64,000 nucleotides of DNA. It comes from Bacteroides sp. (GTDB lineage Bacteria > Bacteroidota > Bacteroidia > Bacteroidales > Bacteroidaceae). The stretch's first letter is position 1. The number at the start of each line of letters is the position of its first letter. The translations under genes and the position numbers were made by a program. This document shows positions 54,856 to 63,194 of the stretch, one piece after another. The stretch is from assembly GCF_028690125.1 (NCBI RefSeq), contig NZ_JAQVBV010000008.1, positions 1-64,000 of the forward strand, in the 5' to 3' direction. The notes beneath the pieces are model-generated. The model ran no database searches. It saw nothing but the letters and a program-made list of their open reading frames with translations, and had not been told where the DNA came from.

Positions 54856-55944
54856 TTAGTTTAGTTTCACGACTTCTCCGATCTCCGGAATCAGCACATC
54901 CAAAGAGTCCTTATCCCTCATGTCTTGGGCATTTTTCAGAGGTTCATCCCACCGATGTTTGGCTAATGCATACTTAGAATGATGCACAGTCAGGAAACGC
55001 TTTGCCTTCAAATCTTTTGCAGCTTTTGCCATATATTGCGGCATTAGATGAATATATTTCCATTCTTCATTATATTGACCGTTTTCAAGTATAGCAAGAT
55101 CAATATCAGGAAAATGGTTACCTATATCCGAATAATGAGTGTCATATCCTCCATCTCCACCAATATATATATTCTGAGAAGGGGCTTGCAATAAGAATGA
55201 AGCCCATAGTGACTGATTTGAATGAAGCCCGCGACCGGAGAAGTGACGAGCCGATAAACAATGAATCAGGAAGCCGGACTCAAGATTCGCATCTTCATTC
55301 CAGTCCAGTTCAACAATTTGTTTTTTATCAAAACCCCAATATTCAAAATGTTCACCAACTCCTAAAGAGCAAATCACTTTACCAATGCGTCCTTTTAACT
55401 CCTTCACTGTATGATAATCCAGATGATCCCAATGGTCGTGGGTAATGACCAGATAGTCGATATCCGGCATATCTTCCGGACGATAGATCTCCGTACCCTC
55501 AAATGGCTTATTGACAAAAGACACAGGAGAAGCCATACAAAATACCGGGTCCACCAATATCTTCTTTCCTCCTGTCTGAATGAGATAAGATGAATGTCCG
55601 AACCACACAAGAACTTCTTCTTCCGGCTTTAATTGCTTAAGATCCGTTTTGATTACTTTTAAAGGAGCATCCGGTCGCAAACCATCTGTCTTCCGGAAAA
55701 GGAAACTCCAGATTGCTTCCAGACGCCCTTTATCTGAAGTCATCAAAACTGTTTCATGCAGATTCTGAAACTTTCCGTCTCTATAGTTGGGAGATTGTTT
55801 CACCCGTTCCAGGCGTTCTCCGCGAGGTATTCTGCCAAAGCTAGGCTGATTGACAAAAGTAATCACGGCAATGGCTAATAATGCTATTATAGCGAATGTA
55901 TATCCTATAATCATACTTACCTTAATTTTCTTGAATATGTGCAT
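54856..55944 (-). CDS. Membrane-anchored metallo-beta-lactamase-fold hydrolase
   Basis: A 362-aa protein. An N-terminal helix (VSMIIGYTFAIIALLAIAVITF) anchors it, followed by an MBL domain with the metal motif THDHWDH, LVDPVFCMASPV, HCLSARHFSGRG and TVHHSKYAL. The sequence resembles the RomA/UlaG-like and NAPE-PLD-like group, so a phosphodiester or lipid substrate is possible; this is inferred. The ATG at 55944 is used: the frame extends to 55974 (a TTG), but a -7 box at 55972-55979 makes 55944 the better start. Confidence 0.9.
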   Translation of the reverse strand: MHIFKKIKVSMIIGYTFAIIALLAIAVITFVNQPSFGRIPRGERLERVKQSPNYRDGKFQNLHETVLMTSDKGRLEAIWSFLFRKTDGLRPDAPLKVIKTDLKQLKPEEEVLVWFGHSSYLIQTGGKKILVDPVFCMASPVSFVNKPFEGTEIYRPEDMPDIDYLVITHDHWDHLDYHTVKELKGRIGKVICSLGVGEHFEYWGFDKKQIVELDWNEDANLESGFLIHCLSARHFSGRGLHSNQSLWASFLLQAPSQNIYIGGDGGYDTHYSDIGNHFPDIDLAILENGQYNEEWKYIHLMPQYMAKAAKDLKAKRFLTVHHSKYALAKHRWDEPLKNAQDMRDKDSLDVLIPEIGEVVKLN

Positions 55945-55971
55945 AACAATTTTTTTATTCATTTTATGCAG

Positions 55972-55979
55972 CAAAGGTA
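55972..55979 (-). promoter_or_regulatory. -7 promoter element of the MBL gene
   Basis: The minus strand reads TACCTTTG, a perfect box. It overlaps the longest possible start and so places the start downstream at 55944. Confidence 0.5.
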
Positions 55980-56078
55980 CTTTATTTGGAATACTTTAGA
56001 TTATCTACATTACAGATTATTATACCCGAATTACAGATTCGGATATAATTGTAATGATGAAACAGTTTTGATCACACA

Positions 56079-58709
56079 TCAAAAATATATTTTGTAACTT
56101 AAATTAGGAATCAGCCCCGTTCCATCCTTTTTCTCTATAACCCCGTTCTTTTCGTTATACTGATAAAAGTGCATTCCTGTTTTCATTCCGATATTCAATA
56201 TCTTTAATGAGAATTCATGAGATACCTTTTTCTTATTTATCTTGTAACTCATAGAGATATCACCATTCATTGAGGGCTCAAATCTTTTGGTATAAGCTTT
56301 GGTTTCGTCAAAAACAATATCGTGTTCAGCTTGAGACCTTTCTTCATCTAGCGGAGTATAACGCCCTCCTCCATAGAAAAACACACGTCCGTTGATACTC
56401 AACACATTTTGTTTAAGCCTACCCACCATCCATTCTTTTCCGGCAAGAACATTAAACAGATAACCTTTATCTAATCTCGTATTTCTCCAAATATGATCAC
56501 CCCCTTTGTATTTTGACTTAAACACTGTTCCTGTTATCATATAGTAGAATCCATTTTTCATATACTGTTCCAATGTAATATCCACACCATAATTCTTGCC
56601 TACCCCATTATTTTTCAATATTCTGTCCAAATAGAATTCCTGATAATTAATGATAGAAAACGAAGAACCTTCTTCAACAGGAATGTGAAATAAATATTGG
56701 TAATAAGGCTCTATTTTCAAATGCAGATTTTGGTTAATATTCCAATCATAAGTTAGTCCGAAATGATGTGCTTTGGAAAAGTCCAGATATTTGTTCGACT
56801 CTTTTCTTCCGTTCATTTCCCGTTCTACAAAATAATAGTCGAGCCTTTCTCTGCGACTATGCAATCCATAAGCAAAGGCTAAAGTATGCTTCGGATTCAG
56901 TTTCCAGTTGAATGCAATCCTTGGTTCTACCGACCAATTTTTATTCAAGGTAAAGTATTGAGCATTAATCCCCAAGCTTGTAGTCAGGTGGTCAGTTAAA
57001 TCTATAAGAGAGTTACTATAGGCCGAAAGAACCGTACTTTCCCCACTTCCTTTTGACACTTGTTCCATCGGCTTGTCAAGCCCAAAGTAAGGACTTACTT
57101 TATAGTCAAGATCATATTTAAGCTCTGTTACAGTGATACCCGTTCTATTAGTATGTCTGGAACCAAACTTTTTGTTCAGATAAGAATTAAATACGATGTC
57201 CCATTTGGAATTCTGAATATCTCCTACTCTTATCAATTTGTCGTCGTCCGTCTGTTGGTCTACAATCGTATGATCTTTGGAATATGTAGCGGAAATGGAA
57301 GAACGGATATAGGTATTTTCATCTATAAAGTATTTGTGAGTCAATCCTCCTGCCGATTTATCCATTTTATTTTCTCCTGCCTGCCGGTCTCCCAATGTCT
57401 CCCATTCGGAACGTTCCAGAAATTCGTCTTTATTTCTGTCAGTCAATCCTATTCCCCATATTGAAAAAGTTCCAGCCTTTTGGGTGGGAAAATTCAGTTT
57501 GAATGCCAGATCCTGATATTTCAGGTTAATATCATTGCCGGTAGCAAGTGAAGTTGTAGAGAAACGGTAGTTAATGAGATAAGAACTTCCCTGCTTTTTA
57601 TTAATAGGACCTTCTGATGCCAAGTCAATTCCCATCAATCCGAGTTGGAAAGTGTGTTCATACTTTTGATTGTTTCCATTACGTAAGTGCATATCAAATA
57701 CTCCGGATAAAGCATTATTATATTCTGCCGGGGAAGCACCATTATAAAAATCAGAATTACCTATCACTTGTGTACTTAATGCCGACAAGAAACCACCTCC
57801 CAAACCCGATAGATCGGCAAAATGAGTTGGATTAGGAATCTCTATGCCTTCCAATCGCCATTGAGTAAACTGCGGAGCATTTCCCCTGATAGCAATAGCA
57901 TTGGTTCCTACATCTCCAGCTACTCCGGCAAATGCAGAACTCAATCTTGCCGGATCGTCAAAACCATTGGCAAATCTACTTGCTTCTTCCATACTAATCA
58001 TACGTCCACCGCCAATAGCCATGGGATTTAAAGGTCTGTCTTTCTTTACTTCCGGTTGTACAACAACTTCATTCAAAGTATGAACGTCTTCATCAATCGG
58101 TATTTCTATATAAACCTCTTTAGAAGAAGTGACCAATACTTCCCTTACAATCTTCGGATAATACCCCATAAAAGAGATACGGATGTTATAACGTCCCACT
58201 GGAATGTTACGAATCTGAAAGCGCCCCAGACTATCAGTGACAGCATACAGAGATGGCTCTCCCAATATATTGACTGAAGCATATTCTAGCGGTACATTGG
58301 TCTTAGAATCTATTACAATCCCTCTGATCGTTTGAGTCGGTTTCTGTGCAAGTTTGTCTGCAGATTTTTCCTTTTCATCGGATAATGAAATGATAATGTG
58401 ACGTCCTTTTATTTTGTAAACCAGTTCTGTATTCTTCAAAATCCGGTTAAGAGCAGTTTTTAGATCCACTCCTTTCACATCAATGGTAATCTTCTGCTCA
58501 ACATCCAGTTGTTTTCTACTATAAGCAATTGTATATTTGCTTTGTGCTTCAATTTGCTCAAAAGCTTGTTTCATGGTAATGTCCTGCCCCGAAATTGTAA
58601 CTTTCGTGTTTTGTGCGTTTGATGTGACTGACAGGATAAGGATGATTATCAAACAAACAATTTTATAATTCAAATTATTATTCGTACCTTTGATTTTAAA
58701 CAAAAACAT
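56079..58709 (-). CDS. TonB-dependent receptor with STN signalling domain
   Basis: An 876-aa outer-membrane receptor. A signal peptide (ending SVTSNAQ) is followed by a secretin/TonB short N-terminal (STN) domain (about 35-105, ITMKQAFEQIEAQSKYTIAYSRKQLDVEQ), a carboxypeptidase-like regulatory domain (about 125-205, TIRGIVIDSKTNVPLEYASV), a plug (about 215-340) and a barrel. The STN domain fits regulation through the FecR anti-sigma factor encoded upstream. There is no SusD gene, and it is shorter than SusC proteins, so a small ligand is more likely than a glycan. It ends the sigma operon. Confidence 0.92.
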   Translation of the reverse strand: MFLFKIKGTNNNLNYKIVCLIIILILSVTSNAQNTKVTISGQDITMKQAFEQIEAQSKYTIAYSRKQLDVEQKITIDVKGVDLKTALNRILKNTELVYKIKGRHIIISLSDEKEKSADKLAQKPTQTIRGIVIDSKTNVPLEYASVNILGEPSLYAVTDSLGRFQIRNIPVGRYNIRISFMGYYPKIVREVLVTSSKEVYIEIPIDEDVHTLNEVVVQPEVKKDRPLNPMAIGGGRMISMEEASRFANGFDDPARLSSAFAGVAGDVGTNAIAIRGNAPQFTQWRLEGIEIPNPTHFADLSGLGGGFLSALSTQVIGNSDFYNGASPAEYNNALSGVFDMHLRNGNNQKYEHTFQLGLMGIDLASEGPINKKQGSSYLINYRFSTTSLATGNDINLKYQDLAFKLNFPTQKAGTFSIWGIGLTDRNKDEFLERSEWETLGDRQAGENKMDKSAGGLTHKYFIDENTYIRSSISATYSKDHTIVDQQTDDDKLIRVGDIQNSKWDIVFNSYLNKKFGSRHTNRTGITVTELKYDLDYKVSPYFGLDKPMEQVSKGSGESTVLSAYSNSLIDLTDHLTTSLGINAQYFTLNKNWSVEPRIAFNWKLNPKHTLAFAYGLHSRRERLDYYFVEREMNGRKESNKYLDFSKAHHFGLTYDWNINQNLHLKIEPYYQYLFHIPVEEGSSFSIINYQEFYLDRILKNNGVGKNYGVDITLEQYMKNGFYYMITGTVFKSKYKGGDHIWRNTRLDKGYLFNVLAGKEWMVGRLKQNVLSINGRVFFYGGGRYTPLDEERSQAEHDIVFDETKAYTKRFEPSMNGDISMSYKINKKKVSHEFSLKILNIGMKTGMHFYQYNEKNGVIEKKDGTGLIPNLSYKIYF

Positions 58710-58768
58710 ATTTTAAAAATATTGAAAAGTTAAATACTTGTTTTATTCTGAACTTGTTTGGCTTTTCT

Positions 58769-58802
58769 GAACCGGAAATGGCTTCGAAACAGTTTCCGGT
58801 TC
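58769..58802 (-). promoter_or_regulatory. Stem-loop between fecR-like and receptor genes
   Basis: Perfect 10-bp stem GAACCGGAAA (58769-58778)/TTTCCGGTTC (58793-58802) with a 14-nt loop in the intergenic gap. The T-run is on the plus-strand side. In the minus-strand mRNA it would be a processing or stability element separating regulator and receptor expression. Confidence 0.55.
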
Positions 58803-58808
58803 TCTTTT

Positions 58809-59807
58809 TTATCTATTTTTATTTACCTCCTTTTTTATTAATGTGACTTGATTGGTTTGTATTGCATACGTAAAATCTCCCATAACATCCTGTAATACAT
58901 GAAGAATATCTTCCAGAGTTTCATGATTAATGAATTTAATCGTATAGGGATCATTCGCGAATTTCTGTTTATCATATCTGATAGTCACATTGAACCGACG
59001 TTGAAGAGTGTGAACAATATCATTGAACGTTGCATCCTGAAATATCAGCAAACCATCTTTCCATCCGACACTTTCGTCAGTAACAGTATTCACTAATACA
59101 GATTTATCTATTTTATCATACACTATTTGCTGACTCGGTTTTAAAATATATTGGCTGTCACTCTCTCCGGATTCTATATGAACTTGTATGCTACCGCTAT
59201 TTAAGGTAGTAATAACCCGATCATCCATCGGATAAGCAGATAAATTGAATTTTGTTCCGAGCACCCTGACCGAAAGTTTGTGGGTAGTGACAATAAACGG
59301 TTGAGAGGAATTACTGATTACTGAAAAGTAAGCTTCTCCCTCTAAAGTAACTACACGTGTAGCATCCTTAAACGTCGAAGGATAAGTAAGCTTAGTATCC
59401 GAATTCAGCAAGACAGTTGTACCATCCGGCAGCGTACATTGTCTCTGTTCATTGTTAGCAGTCACAATCTCAATCGTTTTTAGGTTCTGACTATTATATA
59501 AATACCATCCTACTAATAAAAAAAGAGGAATAACTGCCGCCGCATATTTTAACCAGCGACGATTGTGTTTTAAAAGCAACTTGGGCTTTTCTTCTAGTCC
59601 GATAGTCTTTTTTACCTTATCAAGAGAGTGATAGGTCTTCGCATTGGGAGCCACCTGTATCTCATTCCAGATAGTAGACAAAGCATTCTCTTTTTCCTCG
59701 CTCCACCTGTCATTAACGATCCATTTTTGTACTTTCTCTTCCATCTCAGATGGATACGAATAAGTGAAGAATTGATTAAGAATCCGATAAATATAATTAT
59801 CTTTCAT
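58809..59807 (-). CDS. FecR-family anti-sigma factor
   Basis: A 332-aa inner-membrane regulator. The cytosolic N-terminus (about 1-85) would hold the ECF sigma factor. One helix (WLKYAAAVIPLFLLVGWYLYN) follows, then the FecR periplasmic domain (RQCTLPDGTTVLLNSDTKLTYP; EGEAYFSV; VLGTKFNLSAYP) and a DUF4974-type C-terminal domain (LLIFQDATFNDIVHTLQRRFNV). It would relay the receptor STN signal. It lies between the beta-barrel-like gene and the receptor. Confidence 0.94.
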   Translation of the reverse strand: MKDNYIYRILNQFFTYSYPSEMEEKVQKWIVNDRWSEEKENALSTIWNEIQVAPNAKTYHSLDKVKKTIGLEEKPKLLLKHNRRWLKYAAAVIPLFLLVGWYLYNSQNLKTIEIVTANNEQRQCTLPDGTTVLLNSDTKLTYPSTFKDATRVVTLEGEAYFSVISNSSQPFIVTTHKLSVRVLGTKFNLSAYPMDDRVITTLNSGSIQVHIESGESDSQYILKPSQQIVYDKIDKSVLVNTVTDESVGWKDGLLIFQDATFNDIVHTLQRRFNVTIRYDKQKFANDPYTIKFINHETLEDILHVLQDVMGDFTYAIQTNQVTLIKKEVNKNR

Positions 59808-59825
59808 ACACTGTATTTTGTATTA

Positions 59826-60503
59826 TTAAAAACCAACAGTAACCTTTCCGCTTGACTCAAGTCCCCATTTCTGTGTCTTTTTATCATATTGATATTCTGC
59901 TTCTACTTTTATCGCTGCATTTTCCTTTAAATCAAATGACAAAGAACCACCTATACCAGTATGTGGAAACAAGGATTGATAAGCCGGATATGAAAAAGAT
60001 TGATCAGAAAAGATATCTTGTCCCCAGACTTCCAATCGTATGTTATTAGTCAAAGCATATTGTCCTTTTATATTCATACCCATCATGTCTTGCCGGGAGA
60101 TAGGCGCAGAGAAATAAAACTGCCGGCTAAACAAACCTCCTACATCTAAAGACAGCCTTTCCGAAGCTAGCCAATGTATTGAACCATTCACAGAGATATA
60201 TTTGCCCATTCCCAGATAAGTAACGTTCTGACCATTTCCTATAAAGATAAGTTTCCGGGAAATAGCTTTCTGCTGAAATCTGCTGAAATCTGTCAGAGCA
60301 GAAACCTTATGAATGCTTAGCTTACTTATTTCATACTGTATATCCATCTCCTTTTCAGGAATATTTAATAATAACTGTTCATTTATATGCCCTACACTTT
60401 CTGTCTTTGCATCTACCTTCTTCTCTTTCTCCATATTTTGTGAGAATATGGAGGAGATGCACATAAACATTAAAAGAAGTAATGTCGCGATTTTCCTTTT
60501 CAT
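59826..60503 (-). CDS. Hypothetical outer-membrane beta-barrel-like protein
   Basis: A 225-aa exported protein with signal peptide (MKRKIATLLLLMFMCISSIFSQ). Alternating polar/hydrophobic strands (LSLDVGGLFSRQFYFSAP; NIRLEVWGQDIFSD; AAIKVEAEYQYD) and a final phenylalanine (GKVTVGF) resemble a small outer-membrane barrel. I recognise no family. Its position between the sigma factor and FecR genes is unusual, since these are generally adjacent. It starts 77 bp after sigma and ends 18 bp before fecR. Confidence 0.75.
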   Translation of the reverse strand: MKRKIATLLLLMFMCISSIFSQNMEKEKKVDAKTESVGHINEQLLLNIPEKEMDIQYEISKLSIHKVSALTDFSRFQQKAISRKLIFIGNGQNVTYLGMGKYISVNGSIHWLASERLSLDVGGLFSRQFYFSAPISRQDMMGMNIKGQYALTNNIRLEVWGQDIFSDQSFSYPAYQSLFPHTGIGGSLSFDLKENAAIKVEAEYQYDKKTQKWGLESSGKVTVGF

Positions 60504-60580
60504 GATATATCACTTTTAATTGGTCACTATATGATTAATACAACTATGTCATCAGTAACTCCCGACCTAAAAGTTTTTTT

Positions 60581-61126
60581 TCAAATAAAAAAGAGATGCA
60601 TGGCAGAAACAACCCGCCTGATTTCCTGTAAAGCCAAACTAAGTTGATTCTCAACTGTCTTTTTTGAAAGACTTAATTTCTGGGCTATATCATCATTGGA
60701 ACAACCGTTGTTTCTACTCATTTGATAGATCTTTTTTCTTTGAACCGGCATCCGGCACACAGTCATTTCTACCAGAATATTAATTTCTTTGGCAAACAGT
60801 ATCTCATCTGAACTATCAGCTTCCTTCAAACTTAAATCATTGCAATTATCTATAAATGCCTCTTCCACCAATTTATGTTTTAAATAATTCAGGGCAGTGT
60901 TGCGTGCAATAGTATAAATATAAGTATTAAATGATTTCTGCGGATCAACGGTTTTCCGGTTTATCCATAAGTTTACAAAAATATCTTGTGCCAACTCTTC
61001 CGCATCGCTTTCCGATCTTAAAATTCCTTTTAAAAAATACTTAACCTTATCAAAATAAGTAATGAAAATATCTTCAAAGGCTTTATGATCTCCCTGCTGC
61101 AATGCTTTGACTGTTTCAATATCCAT
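60581..61126 (-). CDS. ECF RNA polymerase sigma factor
   Basis: A 181-aa sigma-70 family factor. The sigma-2 region is QQGDHKAFEDIFITYFDKVKYF and AEELAQDIFVNLWINR; the sigma-4 helix-turn-helix is NDDIAQKLSLSKKTVENQLSLAL. It is of the FecI-like/Bacteroidetes CSS type and would drive expression of the receptor. The ATG at 61126 (MDIETVKALQQGDHKAF) is chosen over 61228, whose extra 34 residues are not sigma-like. It is first in the operon. Confidence 0.93.
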   Translation of the reverse strand: MDIETVKALQQGDHKAFEDIFITYFDKVKYFLKGILRSESDAEELAQDIFVNLWINRKTVDPQKSFNTYIYTIARNTALNYLKHKLVEEAFIDNCNDLSLKEADSSDEILFAKEINILVEMTVCRMPVQRKKIYQMSRNNGCSNDDIAQKLSLSKKTVENQLSLALQEIRRVVSAMHLFFI

Positions 61127-61340
61127 ATAATTTTGGTATTTATGGTATGAAAAATATGAATTTCCGTCTATTAATACAACTTCATCTCCATTTTCTCCCG
61201 ACTTATTTAGGCTTTTTATGCAATTCATACTTTTTATTCATTTTAAAGATTCGTCTTATTCTATCAGATTTGCATTTTTAGGATTATGCAGAGATCTTAG
61301 TTGGTCATACCTTTCTTATCTATGCTTATTTTATTCGGCA

Positions 61341-61428
61341 AACTACCTGGTAGTAATGGTTCAATTACTTAGTAGTAATGACTCAACTACCCAGTAGTAA
61401 TTCGGCCACTACTACTGGGTAAATGAAA
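61341..61428. repeat. 22-bp tandem palindromic repeats upstream of the ECF sigma gene
   Basis: Four units of 22 bp (61341, 61363, 61385, 61407). Units 1-3 share the core ACTAC-n3-GTAGTAAT; unit 1 contains the perfect dyad ACTACC-T-GGTAGT. Unit 4 is inverted (CACTACTACTGGG). They lie about 215-300 bp before the sigma ATG. Each core is a dyad, as expected for a dimeric DNA-binding protein. Confidence 0.8.
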
Positions 61429-61519
61429 GTGATATTTGGATCAGGTTGAAAGAAGAAACCATTGAAATATTCCTGTTAATCTCAAAATAGGTTTATAACA
61501 GCAAATAAGCAATGCGCAA

Positions 61520-61619
61520 TTCAAACATTGGGAAGAAAAATAAAAAGACAGACGGTCTTTTGATAAAACATTGAGAAGTTTGTATTCAATCATTGGGAAG
61601 ATTAAAACAAAGACAGATG
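61520..61619. repeat. Imperfect 35-bp direct repeat
   Basis: 61520-61554 and 61585-61619 match at about 29 of 35 positions (shared core CATTGGGAAG and AAAGACAGA), with a 65-bp period. A further partial core (ACATTGAGAAG) lies between them at 61568-61578. The rest of the gap from sigma to the metallophosphoesterase holds no supportable gene. Confidence 0.65.
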
Positions 61620-61683
61620 TATCAAAAGCCCTTTATTACCAAAATCAGCCCACTACACTGTTGTGTTTCCATTTTTTAAGGGG

Positions 61684-62757
61684 CTATTCAAGGACCATCT
61701 CAAACTGATCACATGCTCCCGTTCGATGAGCCAGATGTTTGGTTGAAGGGGAGAATCCAAATAATGGCGAATAGGTTTTTACTTTGACCGTTTTACCGTC
61801 AGGCATAAATTCAAGTATACGGAGCCAACCATCTCCTCCGTTGCCTTCCCAACCGCCACCTGATATTTGTACATTAAACATCATTTGGTGAACCTTATTT
61901 CCTGCTTTATTCCGGTCTACCCGGTAGGCGACTGCATCTTCAAATTCACCGGGTTCACCCGTATGTCCACATACAACTAAGTCAATATTTGAAGAAGGAT
62001 AAATTAGTTTGTCCCAAACTCCTTGCCCCCAATTTCGGGGAGTTATTTTATAATGTTCGTTGTCTGTACGTTCTGCACTGCGCTCCTGAAGGAAAGAGTG
62101 AGTTATAAATATAACTTTATGGTTGATATATTCTTTCTTAGCAACTAAGTTCCGGGCCCATTCAAGTACTTCATCACGCGGGGCAAATTCGGATGTTATA
62201 ACTAGTATTTTATCCCAATTAGGCACTTTGAACTCAAAAGCAGCATTCTCTAAAGATACCACTCCATTACGATTCGGAAAGTCCGCCACAAGGCAATCCC
62301 TCCAAGTAGAGTTTCGTTTGAAAGGGAAATATTCAGGAAAATGTGTAATACCACATTCTGAACTTTTATAGCCATAATCATGATTACCGCAAGATATTAT
62401 ATAAGGAACCTTGTTATCAAGACGCGCAAAGGAACGTGAAGCGGATTCCCACATTTCTTCACTTGTCTGATTAAGCATCTTCCGATTCATTGTAATGTTT
62501 TCGTTTTGTTCTACCAGATCTCCTGTGCAGAGTACAGCCTTTATGTTTAGATTGTCAATATTGTCGGCAATCCATGCTGTACAGAGTTCGAATATCGGTT
62601 GGTTAATATCGTATTTTGTATATCCTTGAGGATCTCCCAATACAATCATTGAAAATGATTCATTATTTTCAAGATGTTGTTGATCTGCGCGCTGTTGTGC
62701 TAGCGTGGGAAGTATGAATGTAAATACTGCCCAAAAGAATAAAAGTGGTTTCTTCAT
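61684..62757 (-). CDS. Exported calcineurin-like metallophosphoesterase
   Basis: A 357-aa protein with signal peptide (FFWAVFTFILPTLAQQ). The metallophosphoesterase metal motifs appear in order: VLGDPQGY, CTGDLVEQ, SCGNHDYGYK, HSFLQERSAER and VVCGHTGEPGE. It probably cleaves a phosphodiester or phosphomonoester in the periplasm; the substrate is unknown. The ATG at 62757 is preferred to 62799 (a TTG) for the signal peptide and the promoter at 62797. It is monocistronic. Confidence 0.92.
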   Translation of the reverse strand: MKKPLLFFWAVFTFILPTLAQQRADQQHLENNESFSMIVLGDPQGYTKYDINQPIFELCTAWIADNIDNLNIKAVLCTGDLVEQNENITMNRKMLNQTSEEMWESASRSFARLDNKVPYIISCGNHDYGYKSSECGITHFPEYFPFKRNSTWRDCLVADFPNRNGVVSLENAAFEFKVPNWDKILVITSEFAPRDEVLEWARNLVAKKEYINHKVIFITHSFLQERSAERTDNEHYKITPRNWGQGVWDKLIYPSSNIDLVVCGHTGEPGEFEDAVAYRVDRNKAGNKVHQMMFNVQISGGGWEGNGGDGWLRILEFMPDGKTVKVKTYSPLFGFSPSTKHLAHRTGACDQFEMVLE

Positions 62758-62796
62758 ATTATTAGATACAATAGTTGAGAACTTAATTATTGGAAT

Positions 62797-62804
62797 CAAA
62801 AATA
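62797..62804 (-). promoter_or_regulatory. -7 promoter element of the metallophosphoesterase
   Basis: The minus strand reads TATTTTTG, a perfect TAnnTTTG box 40 bp before the ATG at 62757. It covers the alternative TTG start and so rules it out. Confidence 0.45.
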
Positions 62805-62847
62805 CGAAAAATATATTGCATTAATACTCCTATTGATGTTTTTTTCT

Positions 62848-63089
62848 TCAAACAACATACTGCTTAGATTTCTCAAATCCCGCATTACCAAGACATTTTT
62901 TAAGTAACTGTTCTGCTTTTAAAACTACTTTATTGACTTCAATAGATTCTGCCCGATGAGAATCATCGGGCACTTTACCTTCACAAAAGTTCCGTTTAAA
63001 GAAAAGCTTCTAAAGTCATCTAAATGAAAAATATCTCCATCTGATAAGACTTGTTCTATCCCTTCCAATACCAAGGAAAGGCCTTTTAA
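62848..63089 (-). pseudogene. Decayed HU-related (HU-HIG-like) DNA-binding gene
   Basis: Hand translation of the minus strand gives GLSLVLEGIEQVLSDGDIFHLDDF and SFSLNGTFVKVKCP, then after a one-base shift DDSHRAESIEVNKVVLKAEQLLKK and a stop at 62848. The pieces fit the middle and C-terminal parts of the Bacteroides HU-related family, in which KCPDDSHRAE-like runs occur. The frame is broken near 62968 and the N-terminal half is missing, with a stop just upstream. A GCCCGATGA/TCATCGGGC hairpin (62951-62971) lies at the break. Confidence 0.65.
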
Positions 63090-63194
63090 TTAGAAATGCG
63101 TTATATTTATCCGATTTACAGATTATTATATTTTGTACTACCAAGACAAATGCTTAGTAACGTACTACTGGCATCACATCAATTCTTCACTTAT

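Noticed and set aside
56079..58709. SusC of a polysaccharide utilisation locus
   Set aside because: There is no susD gene or glycoside hydrolase nearby, the protein is shorter than typical SusC, and the genetic context is a sigma/anti-sigma signalling operon.
61341..61428. CRISPR array
   Set aside because: The units are contiguous 22-mers with no variable spacers, and no cas genes are nearby.
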